From contig NZ_JANLNW010000084.1 of assembly GCF_025465945.1 (NCBI RefSeq), positions 124,001 to 188,000 on the forward strand: a DNA stretch of 64,000 bases. Reading direction: 5' to 3'. Positions within the stretch are counted from its first letter, which is position 1. Each line of letters starts with the position of its first letter. Position numbers and translations under genes: made by a program. Below, piece by piece: positions 54,089-61,929 of the stretch. The stretch is from Pseudomonas sp. 6D_7.1_Bac1. GTDB taxonomy: Bacteria > Pseudomonadota > Gammaproteobacteria > Pseudomonadales > Pseudomonadaceae. The notes under the pieces are model-generated. The model saw only the letters and a program-made list of their open reading frames with translations, had not been told where the DNA came from and did no database searches.

Positions 54089-55345
54089 ATGGGATACAAG
54101 AAGATTCAGGTTCCAGCAGTCGGCGACAAAATCACCGTCAATGCAGACCATTCTCTCAATGTTCCTAACAACCCGATCATCCCTTTCATCGAAGGTGATG
54201 GTATTGGCGTTGATATCAGCCCGGTCATGATCAAGGTTGTCGATGCTGCTGTTAAGAAGGCTTACGGCGGCGAGCGCAAAATTTCCTGGATGGAAGTCTA
54301 CGCCGGGGAGAAAGCGACTCAGGTTTACGATCAGGACACCTGGCTGCCTCAGGAAACTCTGGACGCAGTCAAGGATTACGTGGTTTCCATCAAGGGCCCG
54401 CTGACCACGCCGGTCGGTGGCGGTATCCGCTCCCTCAACGTTGCGCTGCGTCAGCAACTCGATCTTTATGTGTGCCTGCGCCCTGTGCGTTGGTTCGAAG
54501 GCGTGCCTAGCCCGGTCAAGAAGCCTGGCGACGTCGACATGACGATCTTCCGCGAGAACTCGGAAGACATCTACGCCGGTATCGAGTGGAAGGCCGGTTC
54601 GCCGGAAGCGACCAAGGTCATCAAGTTCCTTAAAGAAGAAATGGGCGTCACCAAGATCCGTTTCGACCAAAACTGCGGTATCGGCGTCAAGCCGGTTTCC
54701 CTGGAAGGCACCAAGCGTCTGGCGCGCAAGGCTCTGCAATACGTTGTCGACAATGATCGCGATTCGCTGACCATCGTCCACAAAGGCAACATCATGAAGT
54801 TCACCGAAGGTGCCTTCAAAGAATGGGCCTACGAAGTGGCCGCTGAAGAATTCGGCGCAACCCTGCTCGACGGCGGCCCGTGGATGCAGTTCAAAAACCC
54901 GAAAACCGGCAAGAACGTCATCGTCAAGGATGCCATCGCCGACGCCATGCTCCAGCAGATCCTGCTGCGCCCGGCCGAATACGATGTGATCGCGACCCTG
55001 AACCTGAACGGCGACTACCTGTCCGACGCCCTGGCGGCTGAAGTCGGTGGTATCGGTATCGCGCCAGGTGCGAACCTGTCCGACACCGTGGCCATGTTCG
55101 AAGCCACCCACGGCACTGCACCGAAGTACGCCGGCAAGGACCAGGTCAACCCGGGTTCGCTGATTCTGTCTGCGGAAATGATGCTGCGTCACATGGGCTG
55201 GACCGAAGCGGCCGACCTGATCATCAAAGGCACCAATGGCGCAATCTCGGCCAAGACCGTGACTTATGACTTCGAACGTCTGATGGAGGGCGCCAAACTG
55301 CTGTCGTCTTCCGCGTTCGGCGATGCGCTGATCTCGCACATGTGA
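54089..55345 (+). CDS. icd: Isocitrate dehydrogenase (NADP+), dimeric type
   Basis: A 418-residue homodimeric enzyme of the isopropylmalate-dehydrogenase superfamily. The phosphorylatable Ser region is in GGIRSLNVALRQQLDLYVCLRP (parts GGGIRSLNVALRQ and LYVCLRPVRWF), with DMTIFRENSEDIYAG and the NADP-binding tail ATHGTAPKYAGKDQVNPGS. ATG 54089 (MGYKKIQVPAVGDK) is canonical; 51 upstream in-frame codons are not. AceK-type phosphorylation is possible, but aceK is not in this window. Confidence 0.98.
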   Translation: MGYKKIQVPAVGDKITVNADHSLNVPNNPIIPFIEGDGIGVDISPVMIKVVDAAVKKAYGGERKISWMEVYAGEKATQVYDQDTWLPQETLDAVKDYVVSIKGPLTTPVGGGIRSLNVALRQQLDLYVCLRPVRWFEGVPSPVKKPGDVDMTIFRENSEDIYAGIEWKAGSPEATKVIKFLKEEMGVTKIRFDQNCGIGVKPVSLEGTKRLARKALQYVVDNDRDSLTIVHKGNIMKFTEGAFKEWAYEVAAEEFGATLLDGGPWMQFKNPKTGKNVIVKDAIADAMLQQILLRPAEYDVIATLNLNGDYLSDALAAEVGGIGIAPGANLSDTVAMFEATHGTAPKYAGKDQVNPGSLILSAEMMLRHMGWTEAADLIIKGTNGAISAKTVTYDFERLMEGAKLLSSSAFGDALISHM

Positions 55346-55361
55346 GCTGAACAGCTTTAAA

Positions 55362-55402
55362 AAAACCGGCCGACTCAAATGATTGAGTCGGCCGGTTTTT
55401 TT
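55362..55402. terminator. Strong bidirectional terminator between icd and cspD
   Basis: A 17-bp perfect stem, AAAACCGGCCGACTCAA (55362-55378) and TTGAGTCGGCCGGTTTT (55383-55399), 4-nt loop, with T-runs on both strands. Confidence 0.92.
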
Positions 55403-55423
55403 ATGTCTGGAAGTTTGGTGGTA

Positions 55424-55687
55424 TCAGCTCAGCGCAGTCTCGTGCTGGACGGTCGTTGCAGGCGTGGACACATTGGCCTTTACTGTAGCTGAATCAATGT
55501 TGATCGCGTGCAGACCTTTGGGACCCTGGATGATCTCGAAGCTCACGGGTTGGCCTGCTTTCAAGGTCTTGTAGCCGTCCATTTTAATGGCCGAGTAGTG
55601 GGCAAAGAGATCTTCTTCCTTGCCTTCCTCGTTGATGAAGCCATATCCCTTGGCATTGTTGAACCACTTGACCTTACCGCTAGCCAT
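55424..55687 (-). CDS. cspD: Cold-shock-domain protein CspD
   Basis: An 87-residue single-stranded nucleic-acid-binding protein. RNP-1 is KGYGFI and RNP-2 DLFAHYSAI; GKVKWFNNAKGYGF begins the domain. CspD in E. coli slows replication in stationary phase, and its gene likewise neighbours clpS-clpA. ATG 55687 fits an AGAGGG ribosome site 8 nt upstream; ATG 55693 would leave only 2 nt. A small CTCCA/TGGAG hairpin (55710-55723) lies in the leader. It is divergent from clpS. Confidence 0.92.
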   Translation of the reverse strand: MASGKVKWFNNAKGYGFINEEGKEEDLFAHYSAIKMDGYKTLKAGQPVSFEIIQGPKGLHAINIDSATVKANVSTPATTVQHETALS

Positions 55688-55910
55688 GCTCATATCCCTC
55701 TGCAACAGACTCCATCACTGGAGTATCATCCAGTTAATCCGCATCAACCTTGAATTGAGGTTGACTCCGCGGACCTTTTTTACCCACTGTGGGCTCTATT
55801 GGTTGTAACACTGATTTGCCGATAGTCAAGGTGACCAAGCAGTCGGAGTTGAAAAGCTCTGGGGCCGCCCCCACCACTGTATTCAGCTCAACTAACGAAC
55901 CTTTCTTTCC

Positions 55911-56273
55911 ATGCATGCAATCAGCCAGATTCGACTAACATTCAATCAGGATCGCCCTGATTTACACGACGACGATTCAGCAGGCATTGCTGTACAGGAG
56001 GCTAAGCCTGCGTTACAGGCGCCGCCGATGTACAAGGTGGTTTTGTTCAATGATGACTACACACCGATGGATTTCGTCGTCGAAGTGCTCGAGGTGTTTT
56101 TTAACCTGAATCGCGAGCTGGCGACCAAGGTCATGCTGGCCGTTCACACAGAAGGACGGGCAGTATGTGGAGTGTTTACCCGCGACATCGCCGAGACGAA
56201 GGCCATGCAGGTCAACCAGTACGCCAGGGAAAGCCAGCATCCGCTACTCTGTGAAATCGAGAAGGACGGTTAA
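55911..56273 (+). CDS. clpS: ClpA adaptor ClpS (N-recognin)
   Basis: A 120-residue adaptor that binds N-degron substrates and delivers them to ClpAP. The residue set known in E. coli aligns: Asn47, Asp48 (FNDDYTPMDF), Met53, Met75 and His79, which form the hydrophobic pocket. A disordered N-terminal tail of about 38 residues precedes the core, needed for ClpA activation. clpA follows after 29 nt. Confidence 0.97.
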   Translation: MHAISQIRLTFNQDRPDLHDDDSAGIAVQEAKPALQAPPMYKVVLFNDDYTPMDFVVEVLEVFFNLNRELATKVMLAVHTEGRAVCGVFTRDIAETKAMQVNQYARESQHPLLCEIEKDG

Positions 56274-56302
56274 CGCCGACCACTTGGGTATGAGGTGAAG
56301 CT

Positions 56303-58573
56303 ATGTTAAACCGCGAGCTCGAAGTCACCCTCAATCTCGCCTTCAAGGAGGCGCGTTCGAAACGTCATGAGTTCATGACCGTCGAACACCTCCTGTTGGC
56401 TCTATTGGATAATGAGGCTGCCGCCACCGTTTTGCGTGCCTGCGGCGCAAACCTCGACAAACTCAAGCATGACCTGCAGGAGTTCATCGACTCCACCACG
56501 CCTTTGATCCCGCTCCATGACGAGGATCGCGAAACCCAGCCAACCCTGGGCTTCCAGCGTGTATTGCAACGTGCTGTCTTTCATGTGCAGAGCTCGGGCA
56601 AACGCGAAGTGACTGGCGCCAACGTGCTGGTCGCAATCTTCAGTGAGCAAGAGAGTCAGGCAGTGTTTCTGCTGAAACAGCAGAGCGTTGCCCGTATTGA
56701 TGTCGTCAATTACATCGCTCACGGCATCTCGAAAGTGCCGGGGCATGGCGATCACTCTGAAGGTGAGCAAGATATGCAGGACGACGAGGGCGGTGAGTCT
56801 TCTTCTTCAGGCAATCCTCTGGATGCTTATGCCAGCAACCTCAACGAACTTGCACGCCAGGGCCGTATCGACCCGTTGGTAGGGCGTGAAATGGAAGTTG
56901 AGCGTGTCGCGCAGATTCTGGCGCGCCGGCGTAAAAACAATCCGTTGCTGGTCGGCGAGGCAGGCGTGGGTAAAACCGCAATCGCCGAAGGCCTGGCCAA
57001 GCGCATTGTCGACAATCAGGTGCCTGATCTGTTGGCCAACAGCGTGGTTTACTCGCTCGATCTGGGCGCGTTGCTGGCTGGGACCAAGTACCGTGGCGAT
57101 TTCGAGAAACGCTTCAAGGCGTTGCTCAATGAGCTGAAAAAACGTCCGCAGGCGATCCTGTTCATCGACGAGATCCACACCATTATTGGTGCGGGCGCTG
57201 CGTCCGGTGGTGTCATGGATGCTTCGAACCTGCTCAAGCCGCTGCTGTCGTCGGGTGATATCCGTTGCATCGGTTCGACCACGTTCCAGGAATTCCGTGG
57301 GATCTTCGAGAAAGACCGTGCCTTGGCTCGGCGTTTCCAGAAGGTCGACATATCGGAGCCTTCGGTTGAAGACACCATTGGCATCCTGCGCGGTCTCAAG
57401 GGGCGTTTCGAACTCCATCACAACATCGAATACAGTGATGAAGCCCTGCGTGCCGCTGCCGAACTGGCCTCACGCTACATCAATGATCGGCACATGCCGG
57501 ACAAGGCCATCGACGTCATCGACGAGGCGGGCGCCTATCAGCGTCTGCAGCCAATCGAGAAGCGCGTGAAACGCATCGAGGTGCCTCAGGTCGAGGACAT
57601 CGTGGCGAAGATCGCGCGGATTCCGCCAAAACACGTCACCAGTTCCGACAAAGAGCTGCTGCGTAATCTTGAGCGCGATCTGAAGTTGACGGTGTTTGGC
57701 CAGGATGCAGCGATCGACTCCTTGTCGACCGCGATCAAGCTGTCCCGTGCCGGTCTGAAGTCGCCTGACAAACCTGTCGGTTCGTTCCTGTTTGCCGGAC
57801 CGACCGGTGTCGGTAAAACCGAAGCGGCTCGGCAACTGGCCAAGGCCTTGGGTATTGAGCTGGTTCGTTTCGACATGTCCGAGTACATGGAGCGCCACAC
57901 CGTTTCGCGTTTGATCGGTGCGCCTCCTGGCTATGTCGGGTTCGATCAGGGCGGCCTGCTGACGGAAGCCATCACCAAGCAGCCTCACTGCGTGCTGTTG
58001 CTCGATGAGATCGAGAAGGCGCATCCGGAAGTCTTCAACCTGCTGTTGCAGGTGATGGACCACGGTACGCTCACCGATAACAACGGGCGCAAGGCGGATT
58101 TCCGTAACGTGATCGTCATCATGACGACCAACGCCGGTGCCGAAACCGCAGCTCGGGCTTCTATCGGCTTCACGTATCAGGATCACTCTTCCGACGCGAT
58201 GGAAGTGATCAAGAAGAGCTTCACGCCGGAATTCCGTAACCGTCTGGACACCATTATCCAGTTTGGTCGCCTCAGTCATGAGGTCATCAAAAGCGTGGTG
58301 GACAAGTTCCTTACCGAACTGCAGGCGCAGCTGGAAGACAAGCGTGTACTGCTTGAGGTCACCGATGCCGCACGCAGTTGGCTGGCGGCCGGTGGTTACG
58401 ACGCAACCATGGGCGCGCGACCAATGGCGCGCTTGATCCAGGACAAGATCAAGCGTCCGCTGGCGGAGGAAATTCTCTTTGGCGAACTGGCCGAGCATGG
58501 CGGTGTGGTACACATCGACATCAAGGACGGCGAACTCACCTTCGAGTTCGAGACCACCGCCGAAATGGCCTGA
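56303..58573 (+). CDS. clpA: ATP-dependent Clp protease ATP-binding subunit ClpA
   Basis: A 756-residue double-AAA+ unfoldase. The N-domain (residues 1-145) binds ClpS; then D1 Walker A GEAGVGKT (about 218-225) with ILFIDEIHT, and D2 Walker A GPTGVGKT (499-506) with VLLLDEIEKAHPEV. The ClpP-binding IGF loop is in ASIGFTYQDHS. A linker rich in acidic residues and serines (DDEGGESSSSGN) follows the N-domain. It unfolds substrates for ClpP. Confidence 0.98.
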   Translation: MLNRELEVTLNLAFKEARSKRHEFMTVEHLLLALLDNEAAATVLRACGANLDKLKHDLQEFIDSTTPLIPLHDEDRETQPTLGFQRVLQRAVFHVQSSGKREVTGANVLVAIFSEQESQAVFLLKQQSVARIDVVNYIAHGISKVPGHGDHSEGEQDMQDDEGGESSSSGNPLDAYASNLNELARQGRIDPLVGREMEVERVAQILARRRKNNPLLVGEAGVGKTAIAEGLAKRIVDNQVPDLLANSVVYSLDLGALLAGTKYRGDFEKRFKALLNELKKRPQAILFIDEIHTIIGAGAASGGVMDASNLLKPLLSSGDIRCIGSTTFQEFRGIFEKDRALARRFQKVDISEPSVEDTIGILRGLKGRFELHHNIEYSDEALRAAAELASRYINDRHMPDKAIDVIDEAGAYQRLQPIEKRVKRIEVPQVEDIVAKIARIPPKHVTSSDKELLRNLERDLKLTVFGQDAAIDSLSTAIKLSRAGLKSPDKPVGSFLFAGPTGVGKTEAARQLAKALGIELVRFDMSEYMERHTVSRLIGAPPGYVGFDQGGLLTEAITKQPHCVLLLDEIEKAHPEVFNLLLQVMDHGTLTDNNGRKADFRNVIVIMTTNAGAETAARASIGFTYQDHSSDAMEVIKKSFTPEFRNRLDTIIQFGRLSHEVIKSVVDKFLTELQAQLEDKRVLLEVTDAARSWLAAGGYDATMGARPMARLIQDKIKRPLAEEILFGELAEHGGVVHIDIKDGELTFEFETTAEMA

Positions 58574-58591
58574 TAGCCTCGCAACAAAAGC

Positions 58592-58616
58592 AAAAGGCGC
58601 CGAAAGGCGCCTTTTT
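58592..58616 (+). terminator. Intrinsic terminator of clpA
   Basis: AAAGGCGCC-GAAA-GGCGCCTTTTT with a GGCGCC core stem (58596-58601 and 58606-58611), 18 nt after the clpA stop. Confidence 0.85.
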
Positions 58617-58645
58617 GCTGTCTCGAGAGAACACGCAAATCCCCT

Positions 58646-58733
58646 GTGGGAGCGAGCTTGCTCGCGATAGCGGTGGGTCAGACTGCATTAATGCCGGGTG
58701 TGAAACCGCCATCGCGAGCAGGCTCGCTCCCAC
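58646..58733. repeat. REP-type inverted pair (GTGGGAGCGAGC family)
   Basis: Arms 58646-58674 and 58705-58733 are reverse complements with few mismatches. It lies between two terminators that separate convergent clpA and infA. Confidence 0.85.
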
Positions 58734-58770
58734 AATGGATTGAGGGTGCCTGTCAGATCGCGCACAAACA

Positions 58771-58797
58771 AAAACGCCCGGCAGAGCCGGGCGTTTT
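58771..58797 (-). terminator. Intrinsic terminator of infA
   Basis: AAAACGCCCGGC and GCCGGGCGTTTT (58771-58782, 58786-58797), 12-bp stem with AGA loop; U-rich on both strands. It closes the aat/bpt/infA-side transcripts. Confidence 0.9.
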
Positions 58798-58809
58798 GTA
58801 TTGACTTGA

Positions 58810-59028
58810 TTAGCGAGCGCGGTAAGTGATGCGCCCTTTGCTCAAGTCATAGGGCGTCAGCTCGACGCGCACCTTGTCACCGGTAAGAATACGAATGTAG
58901 TTCTTGCGCATCTTGCCGGAAATATGCGCGGTTACGACGTGCCCATTTTCCAACTCCACACGAAACATGGTGTTGGGCAGGGTGTCGACGACAGTGCCTT
59001 CCATTTCGAAGCTGTCTTCTTTCGACAT
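58810..59028 (-). CDS. infA: Translation initiation factor IF-1
   Basis: A 72-residue single OB-fold protein that occupies the ribosomal A site during initiation. The sequence [20 protein letters not shown] begins the canonical form; [17 protein letters not shown] and the C-terminal [11 protein letters not shown] are invariant blocks. ATG 59028 gives the standard length; upstream in-frame codons are not part of it. Confidence 0.98.
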
Positions 59029-59139
59029 GCAGTAAAGCCCTCGGTATCCAATGAATGGCCCGGTGCAACTGCGCCAGGCAAAAGCGGCGTGCATTGTGCC
59101 CGAAAAATGGGGTTTAAGCCAAGGGCTTTAGGGCTGACC

Positions 59140-59847
59140 CTAGTTCAGCACCACCCAGCGCTGATTAATCAGCAGCTCTATGGGGCGATATTGGGTCTTG
59201 TAGTTCATTTTTTTGCAGTTTTTGATCCAGTATCCGAGGTAGACCGCGTCCAGTCCCAGGCGCCGGGCTTCGTTGATTTGCCAGAGAATCGCGTAACGAC
59301 CCAGGCTGCGACGATCTTCTTCGGGCTCATAGAAGGTATAAACCGCCGACAAGCCGTTGGGCAGCAGGTCGGTCACGGCTAGCGCCAGCAGGCGGCCTTC
59401 GAGGCGGAACTCATAGAATCGCGAAAACGGCAGGTCGCGGACCAGGAAGGTTGAAAACTGATCGCGACTGGGGGGATACATGTCGCCATCGGCGTGACGC
59501 TGTTCGATATAGCGCTGGTAAAGGTCGAAATACTCTTCGCTGTAGCCTGGTTTGGCGGGGCGAACCTGCAGGTCGGCATTGCGTTTGAAAATACGTTTCT
59601 GCTGACGGTCAGGCGAGAATTGCGCAACGGGAATGCGCGCAGGCACGCACGCATTGCAATTTTGGCAATGGGGTCGGTAAAGGTGATCGCCACTGCGACG
59701 AAAGCCCATTTCCGACAGATCTGCGTAGACATGCACATCCATGGGCTGACTAGGGTCGAGGAACAGCGTAGTGGCCTGTTCATCGGGCAGATAGCTGCAA
59801 GAGTGGGGCTGAGTGGCATAAAACTTGAGGCGCGCCAACTCGGTCAT
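59140..59847 (-). CDS. bpt: Aspartate/glutamate leucyltransferase (arginyl-tRNA--protein transferase family)
   Basis: A 235-residue enzyme of the ATE/Bpt family that in bacteria adds leucine to N-terminal Asp or Glu of proteins, creating primary N-degrons for ClpS. Cysteine motif CQNCNACVP (CX2CX2C) with a preceding Cys in SCSYLP and C-terminal YWIKNCKKMNYK. Together with Aat it feeds ClpSAP. It sits between infA and aat with no overlap. Confidence 0.93.
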   Translation of the reverse strand: MTELARLKFYATQPHSCSYLPDEQATTLFLDPSQPMDVHVYADLSEMGFRRSGDHLYRPHCQNCNACVPARIPVAQFSPDRQQKRIFKRNADLQVRPAKPGYSEEYFDLYQRYIEQRHADGDMYPPSRDQFSTFLVRDLPFSRFYEFRLEGRLLALAVTDLLPNGLSAVYTFYEPEEDRRSLGRYAILWQINEARRLGLDAVYLGYWIKNCKKMNYKTQYRPIELLINQRWVVLN

Positions 59848-59905
59848 GAATCAACCCTCGGGAATAGCTGTTCAATTAAGTGTAAGCCACGGGTGCAAAA
59901 ATCGC

Positions 59906-60586
59906 TCAGCAAACCCATGTGGCACGGTTGGGTTGATCAAGATGTTGCTGAAGATAGCGGGCAAACTCGCGACGAGGGATTGCTCGGGCACCCAGGCTGT
60001 GCAGGTGATCGGTCGGCATCTGGCAGTCGATCAGCACAAAGCCGGCGTCCTTGAGGTGTTTGACGAGCGTGGCGAAGCCGAACTTGGACGCGTTGTCGGC
60101 ACGGCTGAACATCGATTCACCAAAAAACAGCTGACCCATCGCCAGGCCGTAGAGGCCACCCACCAGCACGCCCCGGTCCCAGACCTCGACCGAGTGGGCG
60201 TATCCGCGAGCGTGCAACTCCATATAGGCGGTTTGCATCGCTTCGGTGATCCAGGTGCCGTCGGCGTACTCGCGGGGCGCCGCGCAGGCACGAATGACGG
60301 CGGGGAAGTCCTGGTCGAACGTCACGTCGTAGCGTTTTTGGCGCAGCAGTTTACCGAGGCTGCGCGAAACATGCAGTTCGTCGGGAAGTAGTACGGTACG
60401 TGGATCGGGAGACCACCAGAGGATCGGCTGACCCTCCGAAAACCACGGGAAGCACCCGTGCCGATAAGCCTGGACCAGTCGATCGGCGCTAAGGTCACCG
60501 CCAGCGGCAAGCAAGCCGTTGGGGTCGCGCATGGCTTTTTCCAGTGGCGGGAATTTCAGAGAGTCGCGTTGTAACCAGGTCAGCAT
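59906..60586 (-). CDS. aat: Leucyl/phenylalanyl-tRNA--protein transferase
   Basis: A 226-residue enzyme that transfers Leu or Phe from tRNA to N-terminal Arg or Lys. Conserved blocks are FPWFSEGQPILWWSPDPR, HVSRSLGKLL, TWITEAM and YGLAMGQLFFGESMFS. I start at 60586 (MLTWLQRDSLKFPPL); the extra upstream codons in frame are not conserved. It completes the N-degron tagging pair with bpt. Confidence 0.95.
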   Translation of the reverse strand: MLTWLQRDSLKFPPLEKAMRDPNGLLAAGGDLSADRLVQAYRHGCFPWFSEGQPILWWSPDPRTVLLPDELHVSRSLGKLLRQKRYDVTFDQDFPAVIRACAAPREYADGTWITEAMQTAYMELHARGYAHSVEVWDRGVLVGGLYGLAMGQLFFGESMFSRADNASKFGFATLVKHLKDAGFVLIDCQMPTDHLHSLGARAIPRREFARYLQQHLDQPNRATWVC

Positions 60587-60650
60587 GGCATCCAGGCTTG
60601 CAGAAGGGGAGGGCAGCGGCAGGCCAGGGTCTGCCGCAAGGAATGTCTCA

Positions 60651-61601
60651 TCAGTTGTCGTCGAGGTACTTTTCAGCGTCCAGTGCCGCCATGCAGCCGG
60701 CACCCGCGGAAGTCACTGCCTGGCGGTAGACATGGTCGGCCACGTCGCCCGCTGCAAACACACCTTCGATCTCGGTGGCGGTGGCATTGCCTTCGCTGCC
60801 GCCCCGGACCCGCAGGTAGCCGTTATGCATCTCCAGTTGACCCTGGAACAGGTCGGTGTTGGGCTTGTGACCGATGGCGATGAATACGCCGGTCAGCGCC
60901 AAGTCTTTCATCTCGCCGGTCAGGTTGTCGCGCAGACGTGCGCCGGTCACGCCACTGGCATCGCCCAGCACCTCTTCAAGGTTCTGGTTCCAGTGCAGGC
61001 GGATATTGCCGTTTTGGGCGCGTTCGAACAGTTTGTCCTGAAGAATCTTCTCTGAGCGCAGCTTGTCGCGGCGATGGATCAGGTGGACTTCCCTGGCGAT
61101 GTTGCCCAGGTACAGTGCTTCTTCAACGGCGGTGTTGCCGCCGCCAATCACCGCGACGACCTGATTGCGGTAGAAGAAACCATCGCAGGTGGCGCAGGCC
61201 GAAACACCTTTGCCGGCGAAGGTTTCTTCAGAGGGCAATCCCAGGTACTGCGCCGAGGCGCCAGTGGCGATAATCAGTGCATCGCAGGTGTAAGTACCGC
61301 TGTCGCCGGTGAGTCTGAACGGTCGCTGCTGCAACTCTGCGGTGTGGATGTGGTCGTAGACGATCTCTGTGTCGAAACGCTCGGCGTGTTTTTGCATGCG
61401 CTCCATCAACACCGGGCCGGTCAGGCCTTCGACATCGCCAGGCCAGTTGTCGACTTCAATGGTGGTGGTCAACTGACCGCCGGCTTGCAGGCCCGTGATA
61501 ACGGTCGGCTTGAGGTTGGCGCGAGCGGCATAAACGGCGGCGCTGTAACCGGCAGGGCCGGAACCCAGAATGATCAGGCGTGAATGCTTAGCTTCGCTCA
61601 T
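60651..61601 (-). CDS. trxB: Thioredoxin reductase
   Basis: A 316-residue NADPH-flavoenzyme. FAD motif GSGPAGYSAAVYA, redox pair CATC (Cys136/Cys139) and NADPH site GGGNTAVEEAL. It has a GAGG ribosome site. It is 64 nt upstream of aat on the same strand, so could share a transcript with aat, bpt and infA. Adjacent ftsK is divergent. Confidence 0.97.
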   Translation of the reverse strand: MSEAKHSRLIILGSGPAGYSAAVYAARANLKPTVITGLQAGGQLTTTIEVDNWPGDVEGLTGPVLMERMQKHAERFDTEIVYDHIHTAELQQRPFRLTGDSGTYTCDALIIATGASAQYLGLPSEETFAGKGVSACATCDGFFYRNQVVAVIGGGNTAVEEALYLGNIAREVHLIHRRDKLRSEKILQDKLFERAQNGNIRLHWNQNLEEVLGDASGVTGARLRDNLTGEMKDLALTGVFIAIGHKPNTDLFQGQLEMHNGYLRVRGGSEGNATATEIEGVFAAGDVADHVYRQAVTSAGAGCMAALDAEKYLDDN

Positions 61602-61929
61602 AAAAACACCTCATAAGCCTTTGTCACAAAAGAGAATGCATGCTCAAATTGAAGCGCGCGCAACGTACTTTTGGCTATGCTACACCCAAGCTGCTCTGGC
61701 GTGGCATCGTGCGGGCAAACCCGTACAATGCGGTCTGTATCGAGATGTTCCAAGGCTTGGGGCGAAAACAGGGCAGTCTTCGCCAGCGCCTGCCGGTTTC
61801 AGATTTTGATGTCAGAGTGTTAAAAGTAGTCTCTGTTGCGCTTGTTAATGTTGTTACCTGCCCGGATTGGGCAGTTTTTTGTAGTCAATCAACAGTTGGA
61901 CGCGCTACAGGCGCAGGAAAAGACGCGTT
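61602..61929. other. trxB-ftsK intergenic region (328 nt)
   Basis: Divergent region between trxB (-) and ftsK (+). It carries an intrinsic terminator on the + strand just before ftsK. A 97-codon frame from 61640 crosses the terminator and the ftsK start and has no good ribosome site, so I do not call it. A small RNA or an attenuated ftsK leader could explain the terminator. Confidence 0.45.
61858..61880 (+). terminator. Intrinsic terminator upstream of ftsK
   Basis: CTGCCC (61858-61863), loop GGATT, GGGCAG (61869-61874), then six T's. It faces + and ends 50 nt before the ftsK start, with no annotated + strand gene before it. Confidence 0.75.

Noticed and set aside
55734..55916. 60-codon minus-strand frame in the cspD-clpS gap
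   Set aside because: No ribosome site and no similarity that I recognise; it overlaps the clpS leader.
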